Shown: piece after piece, positions 41,474-49,487 of the stretch
How positions within the stretch are numbered: position 1 is the first letter of the stretch
Layout of the letters: the number at the start of each line of letters is the position of its first letter
Assembly (NCBI RefSeq): GCF_030412785.1
Contig: NZ_CP125295.1
Coordinates: 3,596,001-3,660,000 of the forward strand
Source: Paraburkholderia sabiae
GTDB lineage: Bacteria > Pseudomonadota > Gammaproteobacteria > Burkholderiales > Burkholderiaceae
Length of the DNA: 64,000 nucleotides
Direction: 5' to 3'
Translations under genes and position numbers: made by a program
The notes under the pieces: generated by a model
Told to the model about the DNA's origin: nothing
Database searches by the model: none
Seen by the model: the letters and a program-made list of their open reading frames with translations, nothing else

Positions 41474-42418
41474 ATGCGAGTCATCCTTGCTCAACCCCGC
41501 GGCTTTTGTGCGGGAGTCGTAAGGGCGATCGAAATCGTCGATCGCGCTTTGCAGCAACATGGCGCACCTGTTTACGTGCGTCATGAAATCGTCCACAACC
41601 GGCACGTGGTCGATAATCTTCGCCGTAAAGGCGCGCGCTTCGTCGAAGAACTCGATGAAGTGCCGCAGGGCGCAGTTGCCATTTTCAGTGCCCACGGTGT
41701 CGCGCAAAGTGTCGAACGCGATGCGGAGCAGCGCGGTCTCGACGTGCTCGATGCCACCTGCCCGCTGGTGACGAAGGTTCATGTGCAGGGTCGTCAGTAT
41801 GTGGCCGGGGGTCGCACGCTGATTCTGATCGGGCACGCGGGCCATCCCGAAGTGGAAGGCACCATCGGCCAGATTCCGGGCACGGTGATGCTCGTGCAAA
41901 GCGAAGCGGAAGTCGCGAAGCTGGAACTGGCCATCGACACGCCGCTCGCGTACGTCACGCAGACGACGCTGTCGGTGGACGACACGCGCGGCATCATCGA
42001 CGCGCTGAAGCGCCGTTTCCCCGACATCGTCGGTCCGGATACGCGCGACATCTGCTACGCGACGCAAAACCGTCAGGCAGCCGTGCGCGAGCTCAGCTCG
42101 GAAGTCGATGTGCTGCTGGTGGTAGGCGCAACGAACAGCTCGAACTCGAATCGTCTGCGCGAAATCGGCAGCGAATCGGGCGTGCCGAGCTACCTCGTCG
42201 CCGACGGTTCCGAAGTCAAGACGGAGTGGTTCGCCAACGTGACGACGGTCGGCATCACGGCCGGCGCGTCGGCACCTGAAGAGATGGTCGAGAACGTGAT
42301 CGATGCGCTACGCGCACTGGGCCCCGTCGACGTCACAACGATGGCGGGACGTGAGGAAAAAGTTGAATTCAAGTTGCCGTCGAAGCTGACGCAACCACTC
42401 GCTGCACGCGAAGTTTAA
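41474..42418 (+). CDS. ispH: IspH, 4-hydroxy-3-methylbut-2-enyl diphosphate reductase
   Basis: This 314-residue enzyme has the three Cys ligands of the [4Fe-4S] cluster at C12 (P-R-G-F-C-A-G-V), C96 (D-A-T-C-P-L-V) and C194 (D-I-C-Y-A-T-Q-N-R). The substrate motif S-A-H-G-V is also present. It makes IPP and DMAPP in the last step of the MEP pathway. It lies 11 bases before hpnH, linking isoprenoid supply to hopanoid elongation. Cytoplasmic; needs reduced ferredoxin or flavodoxin. Confidence 0.96.
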   Translation: MRVILAQPRGFCAGVVRAIEIVDRALQQHGAPVYVRHEIVHNRHVVDNLRRKGARFVEELDEVPQGAVAIFSAHGVAQSVERDAEQRGLDVLDATCPLVTKVHVQGRQYVAGGRTLILIGHAGHPEVEGTIGQIPGTVMLVQSEAEVAKLELAIDTPLAYVTQTTLSVDDTRGIIDALKRRFPDIVGPDTRDICYATQNRQAAVRELSSEVDVLLVVGATNSSNSNRLREIGSESGVPSYLVADGSEVKTEWFANVTTVGITAGASAPEEMVENVIDALRALGPVDVTTMAGREEKVEFKLPSKLTQPLAAREV

Positions 42419-42429
42419 AGGAGGACGAT

Positions 42430-43587
42430 TTGTCTATTCCGATGCTACAAAAAGTCCGGGTTGGTGCGTACATCATGCGCAATCACCTCAAGGGCAACAA
42501 ACGCTACCCGCTCGCGCTGATGCTCGAGCCTTTGTTCCGCTGCAACCTCGCTTGTAATGGTTGCGGCAAGATCGACTATCCGGATCCCATCCTGAACCAG
42601 CGTCTTTCGCTGGCGGAATGCCTCGAAGCCGTCGACGAGTGCGGCGCGCCCGTCGTGTCGATCGCCGGCGGCGAGCCGCTGCTGCACAAGGAAATGCCGG
42701 AGATCGTCAAGGGCATCATGGCGCGCAAGAAGTTCGTGTACCTGTGCACGAACGCGCTGCTGATGGAAAAGAAGATGGACGATTACGAGCCGAATCCGTA
42801 CTTCGTCTGGTCGGTGCACCTCGACGGCGACCGCGAAGCGCACGATCACTCGGTCTCGCAGGAAGGCGTGTACGACAAGGCCGTCGCGGCCATCAAGGAA
42901 GCCAAGCGCCGCGGCTTCCGCGTGAACATCAACTGCACGCTGTTCAACGACGCCGTGCCCGAGCGCGTGGCGAAGTTCTTCGACACGGTCGGCGAAATTG
43001 GTGTCGACGGCATCACGGTGTCGCCGGGCTATGCATATGAGCGTGCCCCGGACCAGCAGCACTTCCTGAATCGCGACAAGACGAAGAACCTGTTCCGCGA
43101 AATCTTCAAGCGCGGCGACAACGGCAAGAAGTGGTCGTTCAGCCAGTCGAGCCTGTTCCTCGACTTCCTGGCCGGCAACCAGAGCTACGAATGCACGCCG
43201 TGGGGCAACCCGGCGCGCACGGTGTTCGGCTGGCAAAAGCCGTGCTATCTGGTCGGCGAAGGTTATGTGAAGACCTTCAAGGAACTGATGGAAACCACCG
43301 ACTGGGACAAGTACGGCACGGGCAAGTACGAGAAGTGCGCGGACTGCATGGTCCACTGCGGCTTCGAAGCGACGGCTGTGATGGACACGGTCGCGCATCC
43401 GCTGAAGGCGCTTAAGGTTAGCCTGCAAGGCGCGCGTACCACGGGCGCATTCGCCAAGGACATCCCGCTCGACAAGCAGCGTCCCGCCGAGTACGTGTTC
43501 TCGCGTCACGTCGAGATCAAGCTGGAACAGATCGAGCGCGCGGGCACGGGCAAGAAGGTGCAGACGTCGGCAGCTGCGTTGAACTAA
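42430..43587 (+). CDS. hpnH: HpnH, adenosylhopane-forming radical SAM enzyme
   Basis: This 385-residue protein starts with TTG, AAGGAGG lying 5 bases upstream. The radical SAM cysteines are C38-x3-C42-x2-C45 in F-R-C-N-L-A-C-N-G-C. The C-terminal part (C-M-V-H-C-G-F-E) is the DUF3463-type extension of HpnH. The enzyme couples a 5'-deoxyadenosyl radical to hopene, giving adenosylhopane. It sits behind ispH in a two-gene operon and is followed by an intrinsic terminator. Confidence 0.95.
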   Translation: MSIPMLQKVRVGAYIMRNHLKGNKRYPLALMLEPLFRCNLACNGCGKIDYPDPILNQRLSLAECLEAVDECGAPVVSIAGGEPLLHKEMPEIVKGIMARKKFVYLCTNALLMEKKMDDYEPNPYFVWSVHLDGDREAHDHSVSQEGVYDKAVAAIKEAKRRGFRVNINCTLFNDAVPERVAKFFDTVGEIGVDGITVSPGYAYERAPDQQHFLNRDKTKNLFREIFKRGDNGKKWSFSQSSLFLDFLAGNQSYECTPWGNPARTVFGWQKPCYLVGEGYVKTFKELMETTDWDKYGTGKYEKCADCMVHCGFEATAVMDTVAHPLKALKVSLQGARTTGAFAKDIPLDKQRPAEYVFSRHVEIKLEQIERAGTGKKVQTSAAALN

Positions 43588-43606
43588 GACGTATCGACGC
43601 CGCATG

Positions 43607-43645
43607 AAAAAAGAGCGCAACGGTTAAACCGTTGCGCTCTTTTTG
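43607..43645 (+). terminator. Bidirectional terminator after hpnH
   Basis: AAAAAGAGCGCAACGG and CCGTTGCGCTCTTTTT are reverse complements around a short TTAAA loop. It stands between hpnH and the convergent hpnM and can serve both. Confidence 0.9.
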
Positions 43646-43667
43646 TTTGGGTGCCGCCGGGAGGGAA

Positions 43668-44273
43668 TCAGCCCGCGCTACGCGCGTTGTGCTCGGTCAG
43701 GAACTTGATGAGCCCGTCGACGCCGCCCTTCGACAGCTGATCCTGGAACTGCGTCTGATACACCTGGATCAGCCACGCGCCCATCATGTTGATGTCGTAA
43801 ATCTTCCAGCCGTTCGCCGTTTTTTCCAGGCGGTAATCGATCGAGTCGTCGCCGCCGTTGCTCAGCACATGCGACTGGACGACGGTGTCTTTCGCATCCG
43901 CCGACGCGTTCGACGGCGCGAACTTGAACTTCACGTCCTGATCGCGCAGTTGCGACAGCGACGCCGCATACGTGCCCACGAGCAGTTTCTGGAATTGCTC
44001 ATACAGTTGTTTCTGCTGCTCCGGCGTGGCCGTCGCCCAGGCTTTACCGACCGCGATGCGCGTCGTGCGCTGGAAGTTCGTCGCGGGCACGAAGTGCGAC
44101 TCGACCACCTGCGTGATCTTCTTCATGTCGCCGCCGCGAGCTTGCGGATCGGCCTTCATCGCGTTGACCGTGCCTTCGACTGCGCTCTTCACGATCGCGT
44201 CAGGCGCGGTTTGTGCGAATGCCGCGGTGGAAACCACGGCGGCTGCCAGGAAGGCAGAGATATAACGTTTCAT
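43668..44273 (-). CDS. hpnM: HpnM, MlaC-like periplasmic lipid carrier
   Basis: This 201-residue protein has a Sec signal (M-K-R-Y-I-S-A-F-L-A-A, cleavage A-F-A-Q). The MlaC/Ttg2D fold shows V-E-S-H-F-V-P-A-T-N-F, Y-R-L-E-K-T-A-N-G-W-K-I-Y-D-I-N and a C-terminal helix. Near hpnN it corresponds to HpnM. MlaC-type proteins carry single lipid molecules across the periplasm; here the lipid may be a hopanoid. It lies back-to-back with hpnN. Confidence 0.85.
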   Translation of the reverse strand: MKRYISAFLAAAVVSTAAFAQTAPDAIVKSAVEGTVNAMKADPQARGGDMKKITQVVESHFVPATNFQRTTRIAVGKAWATATPEQQKQLYEQFQKLLVGTYAASLSQLRDQDVKFKFAPSNASADAKDTVVQSHVLSNGGDDSIDYRLEKTANGWKIYDINMMGAWLIQVYQTQFQDQLSKGGVDGLIKFLTEHNARSAG

Positions 44274-44456
44274 ACGCTCTTCGGGACAGTTAGGAGTGAA
44301 CCCGCGCGGACAGGCCGCATCCTGCGCGGTTACGGGGTCAGTATATAGACTTTGACAAGCCGCGCTGGTTCACTAACGCGACCGTGCAGCGGCTGCGTCG
44401 GTATACTTGTGCCCTCTACCAATAACGCCAACCGTGACAAGGCCCCGCTCGCGTAC

Positions 44457-47069
44457 ATGCTGAAGTCCTCTATCGTTCGCCTCGTTGTCTGGTCGGTGCG
44501 CCGTCCGCTGCAGGTCATCGGGCTGTCGCTCGTGCTCGCCGTGCTGAGCGCGATCTACGTCGTTCATCACTTCAAGATCAATACCGACATCAGCCGTCTC
44601 GTCGAGAACGATGCGCAATGGTCCGCGCTTGAGCAACAGATCGACAAAGCCTTTCCCGATCGCGGGCAGACCTTGCTGGTCGTCGTCGAAGCGGGCGCGC
44701 CGGAGTACGCGGATGCCGCCGCGAACACGCTCGCCGCTGCACTGCAGAAAGAAACGTCGGAGTTCGATTCGGTGATGCAGCCTGGCAGCGGTCCGTTCTT
44801 CGAGAAGAACGGCTTGCTGTTTCCATCGCTCGCCGACGTGCAATCGACGACTTCGCAACTGGTCAAGGCGCGTCCGCTGATCAACCAGCTTGCACACGAT
44901 CCGAGTCTGACGGGACTCGCCGGCACTCTCACGACGAGTCTGCTGCTGCCGCTGCAGATCGGCCAGGTGAAGCTCGGCGACATGAGCAATCTGCTGTCGC
45001 GTAGCGCGACCGTCATCGATCACGTGCTCGCCAACGAGCCCGCCGTGTTCTCGTGGCGCGCGCTCGTCGACAAGGACGCGGCGAAGGTGCCCGCGCGAGC
45101 GTTCATTGTCGTCCAGCCGAAGCTGAACTTCGAGGCGCTGCAGGCGGGCGCGAAAGCGTCGGAAGAAATCCGCAAGATGGCGGCGTCGCTCGATCTCGAC
45201 TCGCAATACGGCGCGCGCATCCGTCTGACGGGCGAACAGCCGCTCGCCGACGAAGAGTTCGCGTCGGTGCAGGACGGCGCGGAGATCAACGGCATCGTCA
45301 CGTTCTTCGTCGTGCTCGGCATCCTGTGGCTTGCGCTGCGCTCGGGACGCCTGATCGTCGCTGTGTTCATCACGCTGTTCGTCGGACTCGTCATCACGGC
45401 CGCGCTCGGCCTGATGATGGTCGATGCGCTCAACATGATTTCCGTCGCGTTCATGGTGCTGTTCGTCGGGCTCGGCGTCGACTTCGGCGTGCAGTTCGGG
45501 GTGAAGTACCGCGAAGAGCGCAATCGCGACGACCGGCTCGCGGCCGCGCTGATTCACACGGCATACAGCATCGGCGTGCCGTTGACGCTCGCCGCCGTCG
45601 CCGTTGCAGAGAGCTTCTTCTCGTTCCTGCCGACCGCGTATCGGGGCGTGTCGGAGCTGGGCAAGATCGCGGGCGTCGGCATGTTCGTCGCGTATCTGAC
45701 CAACATGACGCTGCTGCCCGCGCTCATCAAGGTCTTCAATCCGCCGGGCGAAGCGGAGTCGCCGGGCTTCACGTTCCTCGCGCCCGTCGACGACTTCCTC
45801 GACCGCAACCGCACGCCAGTGCTGATCGCGACTGCGGTGCTGATCATCGGCGCATCGCCGTTGCTGCTGCATCTGCGCTTCGACTTCAATCCGCTGCATC
45901 TGAAGGATCCGCATACGGAGTCGATGGCGACGCTGATCTCGCTGAACGACGCGCCCGAAGCCGCCGTCAACAACGTGCGCGCGTTGGCTCCTTCTCTTTC
46001 CGATGCGGACAAGATTGCGGCACGTCTGTCGAAGCTTCCCGAAGTGGGCCGTACGACGACGCTCACCACCTTCATTCCGCCCGATCAGCCGCAAAAGCTC
46101 GAGCTGATTTCGTCGGCGGCGCAGCAACTGCTGCCCGCGCTCACGCAAACGCCCGCGCCGCCTTCCACCGACGCCGTACGCGTCGCCGCACTGAAGCGCA
46201 CGGCGAACCAGCTGTCGCTCGCCGCCGAAGATCATCCCGGCCCGGGCGCCGCCGATGCGAAGCATCTGTCGGACACGCTGAACAAGCTCGCTGCCGCCGA
46301 CGTCTCGACGCGCGACCGCGCCGAACGCGCCATGTCGGTCCCGCTAAAGATTTCGCTGAAGCAGCTGGCAACCTTGCTGCAGCCGTCCGAAATCACTCGC
46401 GAGAACGTGCCGAAGGACATCGCTGACAGCTGGGTATCGAAGACGGGCCAGGCGCTCGTCGAGATCTCGCCGAAGGTGCCGCCCGGCACCGATCCCGGCG
46501 ACGACGTGATGCTACGTAACTTCGCGAAAGCGGTGAAGGCTGCGGAACCGGGCGCGATCGGCGGGCCAATCTCGATCCTTCATTCGGCGAACGTGATCAT
46601 CAAGTCGTTCGTGCAGGCGGGCGCGTGGGCGATCCTGTCGATCACCGCGCTGCTCTGGCTCACACTGCGCCGTTTCGGCGACGTGCTGCGCACGCTCGTG
46701 CCGCTGCTGGTGTCGGCCGTCGTCACGCTGGAGTTGTGCGTGGTCTTCGGCATGCCACTCAATTTCGCGAATATCATTGCGTTGCCGTTGATGCTCGGCG
46801 TCGGTGTCGCGTTCAAGATCTACTTCGTGATGGCGTGGCGCAGAGGGCAAACGGGCCTGCTGCAATCGAGCCTCACGCACGCCGTGCTGTTCAGCGCGGC
46901 GACTACGGCCACGGCGTTCGGGAGCCTGTGGCTGTCGCACCATCCGGGCACATCGAGCATGGGACGCCTGCTGGCGCTGTCCCTCTTGTGCACGTTGATT
47001 GGCGCTGTGGTATTCCAACCGGTATTGATGGGTAAACCGCGCGCTCGCCGCGCATCGAAGAAACAATAA
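44457..47069 (+). CDS. hpnN: HpnN, RND-type hopanoid transporter
   Basis: This 870-residue inner-membrane protein begins [19 protein letters not shown]. It has a first membrane helix, a large periplasmic domain, then a block of helices from [29 protein letters not shown] lies in the core, a second periplasmic domain follows, and final helices near [14 protein letters not shown] complete it. It is the MMPL/RND HpnN group needed to move hopanoids to the outer membrane. The ATG at 44457 lacks a strong ribosome site; no better in-frame start is visible. Confidence 0.93.
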   Translation: MLKSSIVRLVVWSVRRPLQVIGLSLVLAVLSAIYVVHHFKINTDISRLVENDAQWSALEQQIDKAFPDRGQTLLVVVEAGAPEYADAAANTLAAALQKETSEFDSVMQPGSGPFFEKNGLLFPSLADVQSTTSQLVKARPLINQLAHDPSLTGLAGTLTTSLLLPLQIGQVKLGDMSNLLSRSATVIDHVLANEPAVFSWRALVDKDAAKVPARAFIVVQPKLNFEALQAGAKASEEIRKMAASLDLDSQYGARIRLTGEQPLADEEFASVQDGAEINGIVTFFVVLGILWLALRSGRLIVAVFITLFVGLVITAALGLMMVDALNMISVAFMVLFVGLGVDFGVQFGVKYREERNRDDRLAAALIHTAYSIGVPLTLAAVAVAESFFSFLPTAYRGVSELGKIAGVGMFVAYLTNMTLLPALIKVFNPPGEAESPGFTFLAPVDDFLDRNRTPVLIATAVLIIGASPLLLHLRFDFNPLHLKDPHTESMATLISLNDAPEAAVNNVRALAPSLSDADKIAARLSKLPEVGRTTTLTTFIPPDQPQKLELISSAAQQLLPALTQTPAPPSTDAVRVAALKRTANQLSLAAEDHPGPGAADAKHLSDTLNKLAAADVSTRDRAERAMSVPLKISLKQLATLLQPSEITRENVPKDIADSWVSKTGQALVEISPKVPPGTDPGDDVMLRNFAKAVKAAEPGAIGGPISILHSANVIIKSFVQAGAWAILSITALLWLTLRRFGDVLRTLVPLLVSAVVTLELCVVFGMPLNFANIIALPLMLGVGVAFKIYFVMAWRRGQTGLLQSSLTHAVLFSAATTATAFGSLWLSHHPGTSSMGRLLALSLLCTLIGAVVFQPVLMGKPRARRASKKQ

Positions 47070-47079
47070 GGATAGCCGC

Positions 47080-48084
47080 ATGAAGATGCGTACAGCCGCG
47101 CTGGTATTGGCCGCCGCGAGTCTTGCAACGGGGTGTGCAACGGGCCCTGACCGGAAACCCGGTGACCCGCTCGAGCCAATGAACCGCGCGATTTTCGGTT
47201 TCAACGACGCGCTCGATCGCACGGTCGCCGTGCCGATCGCGAAGGGCTATCAAAAGGTCACGCCGCAACCGCTGCGTCAGGCAATCAGCAACTTCTTCTC
47301 GAACCTCGGCGATCTCGACAACTTCGCGAACAGCCTGCTTCAGCTGCACATCAAGGACGCAACGGAAAGCCTGATGCGTTTCGCGATGAACTCGACCTTC
47401 GGTATCGGCGGCCTGATCGACTTCGCGACGCCCGCCGGCCTGCCGAAGCACAAGCAGGACTTCGGTCTGACGCTCGGCCGCTGGGGCGTGCCGTCGGGTC
47501 CGTATCTGGTGCTGCCGCTGTTCGGCCCGAGCTCGTTCCGCGATGGTCTGGGCTATCTGGTCGACTTCCGCGCCAATCCGATCACGTATCTGGACGCCGA
47601 AGTCAAATATCCGCTGTACTTCCTGCAGTTCGTGAGCGTGCGTTCGGACCTGCTCGGCGCGACGACGCTGCTGGAACAGGCCGCCCTCGACAAATACTCG
47701 TTCGTGCGCGACGCCTATACGCAGCAACGCCGCTCGCTGCTGCGCGGCGCGAATGCGCCGGCATCCGCGTTGCCTGACTACGGCGACGACGACACGGGTG
47801 CGGAAGCGCCGGCTGGCGCGTCGGGCCCGGCGCCGACCGCGGTGCCGGGCGCGGCGCCGCTTGGTTTGCCGAACTACGCCGAGCCTGCGGAAGGCGCGTC
47901 GGGCGCCGGCGGAACGGGCGGTAAGAAGCCCGCACCGACCAACGATCAAAGCGTGCCGAAGTACGAAGATCCGGGTGAAGGCGCTGCGCCGTCGCCTGCG
48001 TCGTCCAACGCGCCCGCAACGGGCACGGCGCCGGGTCAGAACTCGACGCCTGCGCCCACGCCGGACAAGCCCGCTTCGCAGTAA
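47080..48084 (+). CDS. mlaA: MlaA/VacJ-family outer-membrane lipoprotein with long C-tail
   Basis: This 334-residue protein has a lipobox L-A-T-G-C (Cys19). A MlaA core follows with D-P-L-E-P-M-N-R-A-I-F-G-F-N-D, L-G-D-L-D-N-F-A-N, N-S-T-F-G-I-G-G-L-I-D and G-V-P-S-G-P-Y-L-V-L-P-L-F-G-P. MlaA forms a pore in the outer membrane that removes phospholipids from the outer leaflet. Residues about 225-334 are an extra Ala/Pro/Gly-rich tail with three [L/V]-P-x-Y-x repeats. It begins 10 bases after hpnN, so both share a transcript. Confidence 0.93.
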   Translation: MKMRTAALVLAAASLATGCATGPDRKPGDPLEPMNRAIFGFNDALDRTVAVPIAKGYQKVTPQPLRQAISNFFSNLGDLDNFANSLLQLHIKDATESLMRFAMNSTFGIGGLIDFATPAGLPKHKQDFGLTLGRWGVPSGPYLVLPLFGPSSFRDGLGYLVDFRANPITYLDAEVKYPLYFLQFVSVRSDLLGATTLLEQAALDKYSFVRDAYTQQRRSLLRGANAPASALPDYGDDDTGAEAPAGASGPAPTAVPGAAPLGLPNYAEPAEGASGAGGTGGKKPAPTNDQSVPKYEDPGEGAAPSPASSNAPATGTAPGQNSTPAPTPDKPASQ

Positions 48085-48110
48085 GCCTCGGCTCGGCGGA
48101 AACGCAAATG

Positions 48111-48150
48111 AAAAGCCCCGGCTGGTCGCGAGACCAGCCGGGGCTTTTTT
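48111..48150 (+). terminator. Strong intrinsic terminator after mlaA
   Basis: A 17-base perfect stem (48111-48127 with 48132-48148) with a GCGA loop is followed by a T-run. It is one of the strongest hairpins in the window and closes the hpnN-mlaA transcript. Confidence 0.93.
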
Positions 48151-48171
48151 CTTGGCGCTCTTTAGCGTGCG

Positions 48172-48645
48172 TTAATGCGCCGCGTCCGCTTCCTGATCGA
48201 CGTCTTCGGACGCCAGCATGGCGCCCGGCTGCTGCATCGCGCGCAGCTTCTCGCTGTAGCGCTCGAACGCTTCGTCCGAGTAGCGGATCTTCGAGCGGCC
48301 ATGCGGCGCAGGATTGCCGGTTTCGTCGAGATTCACGAACACCATCTTTTCGACGGTCAGGATGCTCTTGCGCGTGATCTTGTTGCGCACTTCGGCGCGC
48401 AGCGTGATCGACGTCGTGCCGAAATGCGTCGCCGTCATGCCGAGTTCGATGATGTCGCCCTGACGCGCCGAGCTGACGAAGTTGATCTCCGACATGAACT
48501 TGGTCACGACGCGCTGGTTGTCGAGCTGGCAGATCGCGTAAATCGCGGCTTCTTCATCGATCCAGCGCAGCAGACTGCCGCCGAACAGCGTGCCGTTGGG
48601 GTTGAGATCTTCGGGCTTGACCCATTTGCGTGTGTGGAAATTCAT
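48172..48645 (-). CDS. Hotdog-fold acyl-CoA thioesterase
   Basis: This 157-residue protein has L-N-P-N-G-T-L-F-G-G-S-L-L-R-W-I-D-E-E-A-A, the YciA/BFIT-type hotdog signature. A core with V-V-T-K-F-M-S-E-I-N-F and a charged C-terminus follow. It releases CoA from acyl-CoA in the cytoplasm. The ATG at 48645 is preferred; GAGGG precedes it. Its promoter at 48688-48738 is built around CTAGG repeats. Confidence 0.88.
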   Translation of the reverse strand: MNFHTRKWVKPEDLNPNGTLFGGSLLRWIDEEAAIYAICQLDNQRVVTKFMSEINFVSSARQGDIIELGMTATHFGTTSITLRAEVRNKITRKSILTVEKMVFVNLDETGNPAPHGRSKIRYSDEAFERYSEKLRAMQQPGAMLASEDVDQEADAAH

Positions 48646-48687
48646 TGCGGTCCCTCTTCGGATAGCGTGGCCGCGTTCGAAGGCGCG

Positions 48688-48738
48688 ACCTAGGGTTAAC
48701 ACCTAGCACTATACCAGAGATAAGGGTTTTCCCTAGGT
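48688..48738 (-). promoter_or_regulatory. Thioesterase promoter with CTAGG repeats
   Basis: On the minus strand there is an extended -10, TGG-TATAGT (48708-48713 for TATAGT), with no good -35. Three CTAGG elements surround it: ACCTAGGG (from 48738), GCTAGGT (48701-48707) and CCCTAGGT (48688-48695). The repeats suggest a regulator binding site on a promoter that needs help or is repressed. Confidence 0.5.
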
Positions 48739-48773
48739 CTTCAAGACCAACACACTATTTCCCTGCGCGAGAC

Positions 48774-49487
48774 TCAGAGCGACCGCAACGCGCCCGAGCG
48801 CTCCAGCAATTGACGCGCGGCGACGAGGGTAGCGCGAGCAGCACGCGCATCGGCGGCGACCTGCAGCAATCCGCCGAGTTGTGACGGCTGGCGCGCCAGT
48901 TCGCGCAGGATGGGACCGATAGCCGTTGTGCCGTCGTCGCGCAGACCTGCCGTCGCGGCGGACGGCAGCGTGCGCCAGGCCGGATCGACGATCGCGCGGC
49001 ACACGACGAACGGCAGACCGTTCGCCTCGGCGATCGCGCCCGCAAGGTGAGATTCCATGTCGACGGCGAGCGCACCCGTCGATGCATGCAGCGCCGCTTT
49101 GTCGGCAGCACCGACGAGCGGTGCGCCGACGCCTGCTATCGGCCCGCGCCGAAGCTTCGACGCCAGCGGCGAGCCTTCAAGTGCGGTCGCAATGCGGGCC
49201 ATCCAGCGCAGATTCGCCTCGACGACGCCGAGCGGACTATGCACGCTGCTCGCAACGATCAGCGTACCCGGCGCGAGATCGGGCGCGAGGCCGCCCGCCG
49301 TGCCGAAGCTGATGATGCCCGCGCAGCCGCGCGAGACGGCCTCGTTCAGCGCGCGTTCGAGCAGATCGGCGCGCGCCGCGTAAACCGCTTCGACGCCCTT
49401 GCCGCGCGCGATGCGCGCTTCGAACGCCATGCCGGTCACAGCGATGACCGGCAGGTTCGGGCTCATGAGATCGGGCCGAGCCGCCAT
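48774..49487 (-). CDS. hpnG: HpnG, adenosylhopane nucleosidase
   Basis: This 237-residue protein has I-A-V-T-G-M-A-F-E-A, F-G-T-A-G-G-L-A-P-D-L-A-P-G and V-D-M-E-S-H-L-A-G, the phosphorylase/nucleosidase fold of the hopanoid-associated HpnG. It removes adenine from adenosylhopane to give ribosylhopane. It overlaps the shc stop as TGATG. It is the last gene of the hpnDE-shc-hpnG operon. An inner ATG at 49466 is an alternative start. Confidence 0.93.
   Translation of the reverse strand: MAARPDLMSPNLPVIAVTGMAFEARIARGKGVEAVYAARADLLERALNEAVSRGCAGIISFGTAGGLAPDLAPGTLIVASSVHSPLGVVEANLRWMARIATALEGSPLASKLRRGPIAGVGAPLVGAADKAALHASTGALAVDMESHLAGAIAEANGLPFVVCRAIVDPAWRTLPSAATAGLRDDGTTAIGPILRELARQPSQLGGLLQVAADARAARATLVAARQLLERSGALRSL

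Noticed and set aside
44300..44456. TTGACA with 17-base spacing upstream of hpnN
   Set aside because: The -35 is perfect but the -10 position reads AACGCG; another TATACT further on has no -35. Too uncertain to call.
44373..46265. 630-codon minus-strand frame opposite hpnN
   Set aside because: Shadow of hpnN with Arg/Gln-rich composition and no recognisable fold.
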